NCBI RefSeq assembly: GCF_030272705.1
Contig: NZ_JARFYM010000011.1
Location: 1 to 64,000 of the forward strand
From: Rhizobium mayense
GTDB taxonomy: Bacteria > Pseudomonadota > Alphaproteobacteria > Rhizobiales > Rhizobiaceae
Reading direction: 5' to 3'
DNA: 64,000 nucleotides
Below the pieces are notes generated by a model. That model saw only the letters and a program-made list of their open reading frames with translations, was not told where the DNA came from and searched no databases. Numbering within the stretch: position 1 is the stretch's first letter; each line of letters starts with the position of its first letter. The position numbers and the translations under genes were made by a program. This document shows, piece after piece, positions 17,708 through 26,738 of the stretch.

Positions 17708-18283
17708 ATGCCCAGACCCAAGACGCGGACGGATCAGGATGTACTGGAAATGGCGCTGAAGCTGATCCATCAGGCCGGGCCGGAAGCTCTGACCTTCGCA
17801 AGCCTTGCGGAAGCCTGTGGACTATCGACCGCTACGCTGGTGCAGCGCTTCAAAAGCAAGGCCGGGCTGAAACAATCCACGCTACTGCATGCCTGGAACC
17901 GATTGGACGAAAAGACGGCGACACTGGCGGCGACCGCACCGAAAACAGCCAAGGGTGCTGTGGAACTGCTGGTGGCGCTGTCGCATGATTATGGCGGCAT
18001 CGAAGCCTATGCCGAGGGTCTGCTTGTCCTGCGCGAGGATCTTCGCGATCCCGTTCTCCGAGCACGCGGCGCCTCTTGGAAGGCTGCATTGTCACAGGCC
18101 CTGGATGCGTGCTTTTCCGATATTCCGCAGGCGCCGAAGGAGATTGGCCTGCTGATAGCGTCGCAATGGCAGGGCTCCCTTCTCTGGTGGAGCTTCAGTC
18201 CCGACGACGACGTGGAGCGCTATGTGGAAGCCCATCTCGAGCGCTTCATTGTCGCGATCCTTCCGTCGGCCGCTCAGGTTTGA
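17708..18283 (+). CDS. TetR family transcriptional regulator
   Basis: A 191-residue repressor. The N-terminal helix-turn-helix is LTFASLAEACGLSTATLVQRFKSKAGL, preceded by the usual TRTDQDVLEMALKLI helix. The C-terminal part is an all-helical ligand-binding domain of unknown specificity. It is divergent from the SDR gene, with a strong inverted repeat just upstream of its ATG that suggests autorepression. Its 3' end overlaps the convergent dhaL gene by 38 bases. Confidence 0.9.
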   Translation: MPRPKTRTDQDVLEMALKLIHQAGPEALTFASLAEACGLSTATLVQRFKSKAGLKQSTLLHAWNRLDEKTATLAATAPKTAKGAVELLVALSHDYGGIEAYAEGLLVLREDLRDPVLRARGASWKAALSQALDACFSDIPQAPKEIGLLIASQWQGSLLWWSFSPDDDVERYVEAHLERFIVAILPSAAQV

Positions 18284-18902
18284 CAGAACTTATGTGATCT
18301 CGCTCCTTCGCGTGCAGTCCTTCGACAATTCTCAGGAAAGCAAGTTGACCGGGATCGGGTAGACCGATGCTCCTATCGCCGAACATGCGGGCGCGGCCGA
18401 GCTTGTTGGGTTTTTGGCGGTAGTCCTCGACGGTTTTGCCGGCCGCGGCAATCGCGGCGGCGATCATGTCGGAGGCGGGTGTTGCCTCGATCGCGTCTAC
18501 GACGGCGTCCATGCTGTCGAGCACGGTCTTGTCGCCGAGCTGGCCCTTGCCGCGGCTGATCATGGCGTCGCGGGCGGCAGCGACCAGGGTCGGCAGTTCC
18601 TCCGGTGCGATCGCCGTTTTCCCCTTGCTGAGCTTGGCAGCGGCCATGAAGCCGGTGGCGAGCAGGGTGCCATAGGAAGAGGACGAGACGCGCTGGAAGG
18701 TTTTGGCGATTTCCAGCAGGGCCATGCCGATATCATCCGGCAGCGCTGCTTCGGAAGCCTCGGTAAAGCCTTTGGAAACGGTAATCCCGAGGTCGCCGTC
18801 GCCGAGTGCGCCATCAGCCGCGCAAAGCTCGTCCGATGCTTTCCGAGCATTCGCCGCAACGCGCTCCAGCGCGGCGGTAAGCATCTTGCTGTCGATCGAC
18901 AT
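18246..18902 (-). CDS. dhaL: Dihydroxyacetone kinase subunit DhaL (ADP/ATP-binding)
   Basis: A 218-residue nucleotide-binding subunit of a dihydroxyacetone-type kinase. The Mg-nucleotide aspartates sit in LCAADGALGDGDLGITVSKGF, and the SSSYGTLLATGFMAAAK segment matches the family. It is the last gene of the operon, 10 bases after dhaK. In standard Dha kinases DhaL holds ADP for the PTS protein DhaM or uses ATP directly; no dhaM is nearby, so an ATP-dependent kinase is likely. The substrate may be a different ketose, such as a tetrulose. Confidence 0.92.
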   Translation of the reverse strand: MSIDSKMLTAALERVAANARKASDELCAADGALGDGDLGITVSKGFTEASEAALPDDIGMALLEIAKTFQRVSSSSYGTLLATGFMAAAKLSKGKTAIAPEELPTLVAAARDAMISRGKGQLGDKTVLDSMDAVVDAIEATPASDMIAAAIAAAGKTVEDYRQKPNKLGRARMFGDRSIGLPDPGQLAFLRIVEGLHAKERDHISSVKPERPTEGSRQ

Positions 18903-18912
18903 GCGGTCCCTT

Positions 18913-19908
18913 TCATACGCGCCAGAAAGCGCATTCCGCAGGCGCTCTCAGCAGGCTTTCGAGTTCGGAATCCAACTTGATGATCGTGATGGTCGCTCCC
19001 GTCATCTCCATGGACGTGGCGTAGCGGCCGACGAGCGGCATGACGATCTCGACACCGAGTCCGTCGAGGCGCTTCTTGGCATAGCGGTAGAGGATATAGA
19101 GCTCTTCTGCCGGCGTTGCGCCGAGAGAATTGACAAGGATCGAAATGCGGTCGCCTTTTGCCAGCGCCCGATCGGCCAGCAGCCGGTCGAGCATTTCGGC
19201 GGCGATGGCGTCGGCAGGCTTGATCTCGGCCCGCCAGATGCCGGGCTCGCCATGGATGCCCATGCCCATTTCCATCTCATTATCACCGATCTCGAACGTG
19301 GGCTTGCCGGCCTGAGGGATGGTGCAGGGGGTGAGCGCCATGCCGATCGAGCGGCAGGCATCCGCTGCTTTCTGTGCCACGCGAGTCACGTCGTCGAGAT
19401 CGGCGCCGGTTTCCGCATGCGCACCGGCAATCTTGAACGCATAGATCATGCCGGCCACGCCGCGGCGCTTGCCGGCCTCGTCCGGTCCGGCGGAGGCGAC
19501 GTCATCGGCGAGCAATACGGTGGTGGTGCGAATATCATGTTCCATCTCCACTATTTCGCCGGCCATGTCGAAATTCATGACGTCACCGCCGTAGTTGCCG
19601 TAGAGCCTGAGCACACCCGCGCCACCGTCGGCGAGACGGATCGCCTCGGCCATCTGCTCGGCCGAAGGGCTGGCGAAGACGTTGCCGATGGCGCAGGCGT
19701 CGAGCAGGCCCTTGCCGACATAGCCGGTGAAGACGGGCAGATGGCCGGAACCGCCGCCGGTGACGATGCCGACCTTGCCGGTCCGCGCTCCGCTGGCCCT
19801 CGTGATCACCCGATGCGCCGGTTGCGCATAGAATTCGGGATGGGCCGCAACCATGCCTTCCAGCATCTCATCGACATAATTGTCGGGGGCGTTCAAAATC
19901 TTCTTCAT
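18913..19908 (-). CDS. dhaK: Dihydroxyacetone kinase subunit DhaK (substrate-binding)
   Basis: A 331-residue DhaK protein. It has the GGGSGHLP phosphate/substrate loop at 51-58, the GNYGGDVMNF motif, and the hemiaminal-forming histidine H219 in GIHGEPG. This subunit binds the ketose covalently through that histidine while DhaL supplies the phosphoryl group. It sits between an Opp-type transporter and dhaL in one minus-strand operon, which suggests that the imported compound is finally broken down to a short-chain ketose phosphorylated here. Confidence 0.93.
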   Translation of the reverse strand: MKKILNAPDNYVDEMLEGMVAAHPEFYAQPAHRVITRASGARTGKVGIVTGGGSGHLPVFTGYVGKGLLDACAIGNVFASPSAEQMAEAIRLADGGAGVLRLYGNYGGDVMNFDMAGEIVEMEHDIRTTTVLLADDVASAGPDEAGKRRGVAGMIYAFKIAGAHAETGADLDDVTRVAQKAADACRSIGMALTPCTIPQAGKPTFEIGDNEMEMGMGIHGEPGIWRAEIKPADAIAAEMLDRLLADRALAKGDRISILVNSLGATPAEELYILYRYAKKRLDGLGVEIVMPLVGRYATSMEMTGATITIIKLDSELESLLRAPAECAFWRV

Positions 19909-19941
19909 GACGTCTGTCTCCGAAATGGATGGATGCGGCTC

Positions 19942-20937
19942 TCAAGCCTTGAGCGGAATTGGATTGGGCTTGGCGAAGTGACAGGCGGCCCATTGGGCGG
20001 GACGGACTTCGCGGAGCGGCGGCCGCTCTACGCTGCAAATGTCCTTGGCGAGCGGGCAGCGGGTACGGAAAGCGCAGCCTGAAGGCATGTTGGTCGGGCT
20101 CGGCACGTCGCCCTCAAGAATGATGCGGCGGCTTTTCAGATCCGGGTCGGGCTCTGGAGCGGCGGACAACAGTGCCTGCGTATAGGGATGCTGCGGCAGA
20201 TCATAGACCAGTTTCTTGGAGCCGATCTCGACGATACGGCCGAGATACATCACCGCGACCCTGTCGGCGATATGGCGCACTACGGCAAGATCATGGGCGA
20301 TGAACAGGAAGGAAAAGCCCTTCTGCTGCTGTAGGTCCTGCATCAGATTGATGATCTGCGCCTGCACGGAAACGTCGAGCGCGGAGACCGGTTCGTCAGC
20401 AACGATGAAATCGGGTTCAACCGAAATGGCGCGGGCGATGCCGATGCGTTGGCGCTGGCCGCCGGAAAACTGCCGGGGGTAGCGGTCCATGAAGGCCGGC
20501 GTCAGGCCGACCTGTGTCAGGAGATCCGCCACGCGGTCGCGCTTTTCCTTCGCTGAACGCGTGATACCGAACGCGTCCAGCGGCTCGGCGATGATCTGCG
20601 CGATCGAACGGCGGGGGCTCAGGGATCCATAGGGGTCCTGAAACACCATTTGCAGCTTGCGGCGCATATTGCGCATCTGTTCGCTGGAAAGTGCCGTGAT
20701 GTCGGTGCCGTCATACCAGACCTTGCCGCCGCTCGGCTGGATCAGCCTGAGTAGCAACCGTCCGAGCGTTGATTTGCCGCAGCCCGATTCGCCGACCAGC
20801 GCGAGCGTCTCGCCGCGCTTGATGTCGAGATCGATGCTGTCGACGGCGCGGACTTCCTGTTTCGGCTTGCCGAACGGCAGGCCGCCGCTATCCGAGAAGG
20901 TTTTGCTGATGCCTTCGGCGCGCAGGATGCTGTTCAT
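19942..20937 (-). CDS. Oligopeptide/dipeptide-type ABC transporter ATP-binding protein (OppF/DppF-like)
   Basis: A 331-residue ATPase. It has Walker A GESGCGKST, signature FSGGQRQRIGIARA, Walker B FIVADEPVSALD and the H-loop IAHDLAVVRHIADRV. The C-terminal oligopeptide-transporter domain carries cysteines (GCAFRTRCPLAKDIC) of the kind that can hold an iron-sulfur cluster in DppD/DppF proteins. Its start overlaps the preceding ATPase gene by ATGA (20934-20937), so the two are translationally coupled. Confidence 0.93.
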   Translation of the reverse strand: MNSILRAEGISKTFSDSGGLPFGKPKQEVRAVDSIDLDIKRGETLALVGESGCGKSTLGRLLLRLIQPSGGKVWYDGTDITALSSEQMRNMRRKLQMVFQDPYGSLSPRRSIAQIIAEPLDAFGITRSAKEKRDRVADLLTQVGLTPAFMDRYPRQFSGGQRQRIGIARAISVEPDFIVADEPVSALDVSVQAQIINLMQDLQQQKGFSFLFIAHDLAVVRHIADRVAVMYLGRIVEIGSKKLVYDLPQHPYTQALLSAAPEPDPDLKSRRIILEGDVPSPTNMPSGCAFRTRCPLAKDICSVERPPLREVRPAQWAACHFAKPNPIPLKA

Positions 20938-21941
20938 CGCACCACCTCCTTAGGTGATGTCGCCGACATTTCGCTTGATGTCACCCAACAGGCGGCACGG
21001 TGCGCAGCGCCGAAGGAAAACATCGGCGGCATTTCGGCGGCGCAGCGGTCGACCCGCAGCGTGCAGCGGGCATAGAAAGGACAGCCTTGCTTCACCGAGC
21101 CCGCCGCCGGAACCGAGCCCGGTATCTGGAACAGGCGCGTCTGGTCGCCGCCAAGGCGTGGAATCGATTTCAACAAGGCGCGGGTATAGGGATGAGCCGG
21201 CGCGCGGAAGACCGAGCGGACATCGGCATCCTCGACAACGCGGCCGGCATACATGACGATCACCCGGTCGCAGACATCGGCGATGACGCCGAGATCGTGG
21301 GAAATGAGGAGGACTGCCGTATTCAGCGTCTTCCTGATCTTGTGCATCAGTTCCAGCACCTGCGCCTGAATGGTGACGTCAAGTGCGGTCGTCGGTTCGT
21401 CGGCGATCAGGAGCTTCGGATTGCAGGCGACCGCCATGGCGATCATCACACGCTGACGCATGCCGCCGGAGAACTGGTGTGGATAGGCATCCAGCCTGCC
21501 TTCCGGATTGGGGATGCCGACAAGGCCGAGCAATTCGATGATGCGGGCGCGGCGTTGCTCGCGGGTGCCGGGAGCATGCAGCTTTATAGCCTCGCCGATC
21601 TGGTCGCCGATGGTCATAACCGGATTGAGCGAGCTCATCGGCTCCTGGAAGATCATAGCGATGTCACGACCGCGGATCTCGGGCATTTTGGAAAGCGGCA
21701 GGTCCAGCAGGTTGGTGCCGTCGAACGCAATGCGGCCTTCTGCGATTTTCAGCGGCGGCTCCGGGATAAGCCGCATGACCGCCAGAGACGTTATCGATTT
21801 GCCGGAGCCGGATTCGCCGACAATGCCGACCGCGCCGCCGGCTTCGATCTCGAAGCTGACGCCGTCGATGAGACGCACCCTGCCTGCTTTGCCGCTTACT
21901 TCCACCGCCAGATTGTCGACCTTGAGCAGTGGTTGTTTCAT
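20934..21941 (-). CDS. Oligopeptide/dipeptide-type ABC transporter ATP-binding protein (OppD/DppD-like)
   Basis: A 335-residue ATPase. It has Walker A GESGSGKSI, signature FSGGMRQRVMIAMA, Walker B LLIADEPTTALD and H-loop ISHDLGVIADVCDRV, then a C-terminal cysteine motif (GCPFYARCTLRVDRC). It pairs with the OppF-like subunit to energise the permeases upstream. It is coupled to the OppC-like gene by a 4-base overlap (21938-21941) and to the next ATPase by another. Confidence 0.93.
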   Translation of the reverse strand: MKQPLLKVDNLAVEVSGKAGRVRLIDGVSFEIEAGGAVGIVGESGSGKSITSLAVMRLIPEPPLKIAEGRIAFDGTNLLDLPLSKMPEIRGRDIAMIFQEPMSSLNPVMTIGDQIGEAIKLHAPGTREQRRARIIELLGLVGIPNPEGRLDAYPHQFSGGMRQRVMIAMAVACNPKLLIADEPTTALDVTIQAQVLELMHKIRKTLNTAVLLISHDLGVIADVCDRVIVMYAGRVVEDADVRSVFRAPAHPYTRALLKSIPRLGGDQTRLFQIPGSVPAAGSVKQGCPFYARCTLRVDRCAAEMPPMFSFGAAHRAACWVTSSEMSATSPKEVVR

Positions 21942-22822
21942 GGGGCGGTCTCCGGGTCCAGCACGTCACGCACGGCATCGCCGAGCAGATTGAAAGCCAG
22001 CACGACGCAGGTGATGGCGCAGCCGGCGCTGATGATCGGCCAGGATGAACCGAACATATTGTTGAGGCCGTCGCGGATAATGTTGCCCCAACTCGGATTC
22101 GGCGGCTGCGTGCCGATGCCGAGGAAGCTCAGCGCCGCTTCCAGACGGATGGCCGAAGCCACCCACAATGTCATCAACACGACGATCGGCGCGGCGATAT
22201 TGGGGACGACATGGCGGACGATGATCACGGGCGTCCGTACACCCGCGGCAATCGCGGCTTCGACATAGGGCTCCTGCTTCACAGCAAGCGTCGAGGCGCG
22301 CGCGACGCGGGCAAAGCCCGGAATGAAGGCGACGGTGATGACGGCGACGATATTCCAGAAACCGCCGCCCAGAACGGCCGCGATGATGATCGCCAGCAGC
22401 AGTTCCGGAAAGGCAAGGAGAATATCGATCAGCCGCGATACCAGCCGGTCAAGCGTGCCGCCGAAGAAGCCTGCCGTCACGCCGAGCGTGGTGCCGAAGG
22501 CGGCGGCAAGGAGCGGCGAAACGAGGCCGAAGATCAGCGAGTTGCGTGAGCCATAGATCATGCGTGACAGCACGTCGCGGCCGAACTGATCGGTACCGAG
22601 CCAATGCTGGGCCGATGCGCCCTTGTTGATCGCCAGGAAGCTTTGCTGCAGGGGATCATAAGGGGCAATCAACGGCGCCAGGATGGCGACCGCCACGAAG
22701 ATGATGATCAGCAGCAGCGCAAAGACGGTGGACACCCGACCGAAGATCAGATGCTGCAAGTGAGTGGTGAACGTGGGAGCGGGGGCGATCTCGGCGAGAT
22801 CGCGATCGATGGTCAGCGTCAT
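21938..22822 (-). CDS. ABC transporter permease (OppC/DppC-like)
   Basis: A 294-residue inner-membrane permease with about six transmembrane segments. An N-terminal segment (IIFVAVAILAPLIAPYDPLQQ) is typical of OppC proteins, and the EAA loop is seen around PYVEAAIAAGVRTPVIIVRHVVPN. A long periplasmic region lies after helix 1 (HWLGTDQFGRDVLSRMIYGS). It forms a heterodimer with the OppB-like permease one base upstream. Confidence 0.93.
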   Translation of the reverse strand: MTLTIDRDLAEIAPAPTFTTHLQHLIFGRVSTVFALLLIIIFVAVAILAPLIAPYDPLQQSFLAINKGASAQHWLGTDQFGRDVLSRMIYGSRNSLIFGLVSPLLAAAFGTTLGVTAGFFGGTLDRLVSRLIDILLAFPELLLAIIIAAVLGGGFWNIVAVITVAFIPGFARVARASTLAVKQEPYVEAAIAAGVRTPVIIVRHVVPNIAAPIVVLMTLWVASAIRLEAALSFLGIGTQPPNPSWGNIIRDGLNNMFGSSWPIISAGCAITCVVLAFNLLGDAVRDVLDPETAP

Positions 22823-22823
22823 C

Positions 22824-23759
22824 TCACTTCACCCTAATTCTCGGATCGACCACGATGTAGAGCAGGTCCATCACCAGATTGACGAGAACGACGACCATGG
22901 CAAAGACGATGACGCCGCCCTGGATAACGGCATAGTCGCGCTCGGCGATAGCGTTGATCAGAAGCTTGCCGATGCCCGGCCGGTTGAAGACCATCTCGAT
23001 CGCGACTGAGCCTGAAAGTGTCGTCAGCAGGCTGAGGCCCATGCCGGTTGTCAGCGGCAGCAGCGCGTTGCGCAGGCCGTGTCGATAGATGACACGGGTT
23101 TCGCCCGCACCCTTGGCGCGCGCGGTACGCACATAATTCTTACCGAGCACCTCGAGCAGCGAGGTGCGCGTCAACCGGCCGATAAACGCGGCCTTGACCA
23201 AAGCGAGCGTGAGAGCCGGCAGGAAGACGTGATAGAGGCTGTCCAGAAAGTTGCTGCCGCCGCCATTGATCGGAAACCAGCCGAGATTGAGGGCGAAGAC
23301 GATCAGCAGCAACGCTCCGAGATAGAAGTCGGGGATGGCGTAGCCGATCAGGGAAAAGACGCGCATGCCGCTGTCCGGCGCGCCGTTGCGATGGGTCGCG
23401 GCAACGACGCCGAAGGGGATGCCGATGGCGGTGCCGATCAGCATGGCGACGGCGGTCAGCTCGATCGTATAGGGCAGGTTATAGGCAATCAGTCCCAACA
23501 CGGACTGGTTGGTCATCATCGACTTGCCGAAATCGAGCGTGCAGGCGCCAAGGACGAAATGGATATACTGCAGCCAGAGCGGCGCATCGAGGCCCATCTT
23601 GGCGCGGAATTGGGCGAGTTGGTCGGCCGTTGCCATGTCGCCGAGCGCAGCAATTGCCGGATCGCCCGGCAGGATACGCATGGCGATGAATACCAGCGTC
23701 AGAACCAGCAGAACGGTCGGGATCGCGTCCAGCAACCGCAGCAATAAGTATCGGGCCAT
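22824..23759 (-). CDS. ABC transporter permease (OppB/DppB-like)
   Basis: A permease of about 312 residues. It starts MARYLLLRLLDAIPTVLLV, shows the OppB-type MRILPGDPA loop, and has an EAA motif near NYVRTARAKGAGETRVIYRHGLRNA. An in-frame ATG at 23822 exists, but ATG 23759 with GGAGGAG upstream and the family-typical N-terminus is preferred. It lies about 220 bases downstream of the large hydrolase-like gene on the same strand. Confidence 0.93.
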   Translation of the reverse strand: MARYLLLRLLDAIPTVLLVLTLVFIAMRILPGDPAIAALGDMATADQLAQFRAKMGLDAPLWLQYIHFVLGACTLDFGKSMMTNQSVLGLIAYNLPYTIELTAVAMLIGTAIGIPFGVVAATHRNGAPDSGMRVFSLIGYAIPDFYLGALLLIVFALNLGWFPINGGGSNFLDSLYHVFLPALTLALVKAAFIGRLTRTSLLEVLGKNYVRTARAKGAGETRVIYRHGLRNALLPLTTGMGLSLLTTLSGSVAIEMVFNRPGIGKLLINAIAERDYAVIQGGVIVFAMVVVLVNLVMDLLYIVVDPRIRVK

Positions 23760-23980
23760 ATATCCAACTCCTCCACCCTGTCGATAGGAAACGGCTCCCT
23801 CCGTCTCCATCGATGGTCTCAAAACGGCTCGTGCGTCCCGCCTTCAGGTGAAATCACCAGTAGGCAGAAAAGATGCTGTCGATTCAAACAGCTAGAGCGG
23901 GCCTTTGCGCGTTCGAATGAACGCATGGCGCTCCAGGCATCGGGGCAGTCACGAGTCACCCCGATGTTTCGAATAGGCTC

Positions 23981-26563
23981 CTAGATCTGCAATGCCGTGC
24001 AATAGGGTTCATTCGCGAGGTTGTCCTCCAGCCCCGGCGACAGCACGGCGCGGCCATCTCTCTTGGCGCTGATGAAATATTGCAGATGAAATTTGGAGTT
24101 CGTGTAGTCGCCTGGGACGACGGCTGCGTAACCCTGTCCATCGCGTGTCATCGTCATCGCCTTCCAGCGCTCCGCCTGATTGATATGACGATAGTGCAGC
24201 ACCGGCGCCTCGTCCACCGCATCCGTCATGCGGACCGTGAATGAATTGCCAGGCTTGAAGGCCACCGGAGCTTCGATATTCAGAGCTTGCGTCAATACCG
24301 GCTTACGGCTGACCAGGGCATCGATTACTGCCTGTATCTCGGCCGTTGGCTGCACGGATTCCGTCTTGCCGCCGCCACGGAGCGATTCCAGATCGAGAAT
24401 TTCCGCCTGGATTTCCGGCAGGCGAGCGTGCCAGGAACCACGCAGCCACGATTGCGGGCCATAGGTCAGATCGTCGTGATAGAGGTCACGCGAAACGTCA
24501 GCCGCCGTCTGCCAGGCCATGACCGAGCGGCGGGCATGGTCGATCACAGGCTCGATCAGTTTCGACACCTTGGTGGCGATGAACAGCTCTGCCCAGCAGG
24601 AGGCGCGGAATTTTTCGGCGAAGAAACGGGCAATCCCCCCGCAGATCTGAATATCGACGATCATCCGTTGCACGGCAGGCTTGCCGAAGCTCGCAGTCTT
24701 CTTGGCGTCGAGTACGGCCTGATCGCAACCATCGGCCATCTTTTCCAGCCAGTCGGCAACATCAAGCGGCGTATAGCGGTGCGACTCCCTGCCAGCGAGC
24801 AGCAGTTCGGCATATTCGCGCGGATTGGCGAAGAGGGAGGAGTCGAAGGTCGGAGCATTGCCGAAGCGCACTGGCCCTTCCATGTCGAAACCATAGGCGC
24901 GCTGTCCGGTCCCTTCGATCAGCGGCATGTTGGTATAGACTTCCGGCCAATAATGGTTGTTGGACGCGGAGGGGCCGTGCGTCAGGCTGACAAGCGGCAA
25001 CACGCGGCTTGCCCAGGAGAGACCCTGTTCGCAGATTTCAGCCGCATCGCCGCATTCATGCTGGAGATAGCGCATCCAGCTTTCGCGCGGTGCCTCCGGA
25101 TAATAGAGCAGGCGGCCCCAGACACGATATTGATAGTCGTATTTCTGCCAGTCGTAGCGGGTCGGCATGCCGTGCTTCTGGTAGTTGAAGCGGGTGCCTG
25201 GGATGCCGGTGCCCATGCGCCCCTTGAAGCTCTGTGGTTCGCACCATTCCACTCCGTCGGAGCCGGCAAACATCGAGCTGCGGCCGTAGCCAGCGGCAAA
25301 GGCCGGATCGCCCCAAAGCAATACGCGCTGCGTGCCGGCCCAGATGCGGTAGATGACCTTGTAGTCCTTGTCCTTGGTCAGGAGATCGCCGTAGCTATAG
25401 CGCAGGAATTTGCGCGAGCCTTCGCTCAGTTGCTCGCGCTCGCTGCGTGCCACCTCAGGCGGATATTCCTTGTTGCGGATGGCGGACTGGTGGTAGGGCG
25501 GGCCCATGTGCTCTGCGAGGTATTTCGGAGAAGCGGTGAAGGGCATGCCGGATCGGCGCGCGATCTCCAGCATCTCGTGATCTAGCCCCTTGCCGTGCAT
25601 GTCGATCTCGACAGGCCGGCCGGCGGCGGCGACACCCGCGAAAGCCTCGCGCCAGAAACCGTAATCGCCCTCGGCAATGCCGCCTTCGACATGGACGCGG
25701 AAGGTCAGGCCGGTAATCTCGGGCACTTCCTTCAGGAGCAGCGTCAATGCATCTCGGCAATAAGGCGCGAGATTGTCGTTGGTGACGCCGCGGACGGTAT
25801 AGTTGGCACGTGGCACGTCGTCGAAATCATAACGCTGCGTCCAGAGCGCGAGTTGGAATTCCAGCCCGCGTTTCGCCGCCTCACGGGCGACAAATTTCAG
25901 CATCTCCAGATTGGTGTCGCGCTCTTCCTCGGAAAGTTCGACGACATCAACCTTGTAGCCCGGAACCTGCAGCAGGAACGGGTAGGGGAAATAGAAATAG
26001 ACGTCGGATATCCACGGGTTGTGGTAGGGATAGTTGTAGCCCATGCCGAGCGTCAGGGCGAAGCGGTTGAAGCGGTTCGAGGCAAGCATGGTCAGATAGT
26101 CGCGCCATTGCTGCTTGTCGTAGAACCAGACCTTGTCCTCTTCCTCGCTGCAGAACAGCCGCGCCATGCTGCGCACCCGCGCCGAGGGCCGCTCGACGAG
26201 CGGGAAGGTGCCGGCGAACAGATCTTCTCCGCCGGCATAGCGCACGCGGTCCGCCAGTTCCGTCAGAGCATAGACAAGGCCGCGCTCGTCCGATCCCCAG
26301 GCTAGGATCCGGTCCTCTTCGCGGTGGAGCGCGAAGGATTCCTCTTTCTCAGGACGAGGCGCGGAAATCTGTGGTGGGAAACTCTGGGCACCGCTCGCAA
26401 TCTCGATATTGAACCCTGGCCCTGCGGTTTGCGCGATCGTTGTCTCGACATCGCGTTTGTCCAGCGCCCGCTTCAATTCCGCCGCCGCCCAGCGAACGGC
26501 GTCGGACCGGGATGCATCGTCACGGTCGGGCAGGACGATCGTGATGGTCGAAAAAATGCCCAT
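23981..26563 (-). CDS. Large hydrolase-like protein, GH20/GH67-type N-terminal domain (function unknown)
   Basis: 860 residues, no signal peptide. The first ~110 residues resemble the alpha/beta domain that precedes the barrel in GH20 hexosaminidases and GH67 alpha-glucuronidases (RSDAVRWAAAELKRAL, then GSDERGLVYALTELADRV). A long aromatic-rich middle (e.g. NRFNRFALTLGMGYNYPYHNP, TFRVHVEGG) is consistent with a TIM barrel. A helical part and a possible beta-sandwich end follow. I cannot assign a GH family or catalytic acids. It sits between the solute-binding protein and the permease genes, so it probably cleaves the imported compound in the cytosol. Confidence 0.75.
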   Translation of the reverse strand: MGIFSTITIVLPDRDDASRSDAVRWAAAELKRALDKRDVETTIAQTAGPGFNIEIASGAQSFPPQISAPRPEKEESFALHREEDRILAWGSDERGLVYALTELADRVRYAGGEDLFAGTFPLVERPSARVRSMARLFCSEEEDKVWFYDKQQWRDYLTMLASNRFNRFALTLGMGYNYPYHNPWISDVYFYFPYPFLLQVPGYKVDVVELSEEERDTNLEMLKFVAREAAKRGLEFQLALWTQRYDFDDVPRANYTVRGVTNDNLAPYCRDALTLLLKEVPEITGLTFRVHVEGGIAEGDYGFWREAFAGVAAAGRPVEIDMHGKGLDHEMLEIARRSGMPFTASPKYLAEHMGPPYHQSAIRNKEYPPEVARSEREQLSEGSRKFLRYSYGDLLTKDKDYKVIYRIWAGTQRVLLWGDPAFAAGYGRSSMFAGSDGVEWCEPQSFKGRMGTGIPGTRFNYQKHGMPTRYDWQKYDYQYRVWGRLLYYPEAPRESWMRYLQHECGDAAEICEQGLSWASRVLPLVSLTHGPSASNNHYWPEVYTNMPLIEGTGQRAYGFDMEGPVRFGNAPTFDSSLFANPREYAELLLAGRESHRYTPLDVADWLEKMADGCDQAVLDAKKTASFGKPAVQRMIVDIQICGGIARFFAEKFRASCWAELFIATKVSKLIEPVIDHARRSVMAWQTAADVSRDLYHDDLTYGPQSWLRGSWHARLPEIQAEILDLESLRGGGKTESVQPTAEIQAVIDALVSRKPVLTQALNIEAPVAFKPGNSFTVRMTDAVDEAPVLHYRHINQAERWKAMTMTRDGQGYAAVVPGDYTNSKFHLQYFISAKRDGRAVLSPGLEDNLANEPYCTALQI

Positions 26564-26738
26564 ATGAAGAATTCCTCGCGAAATAAGACTAAGCTCCGCA
26601 GCGCGGACAAGAGGCCTATGGTCCGGTCGTGTCGGGTCGCATAGGCGCGAAAACCCATTCGCTCGAAAGCGATGCTCCCGGGCGTCGTAACTTTTGGTCG
26701 CGACGGAGGACGGGTCAGCGCCCCCCGCCAGTTTGCCG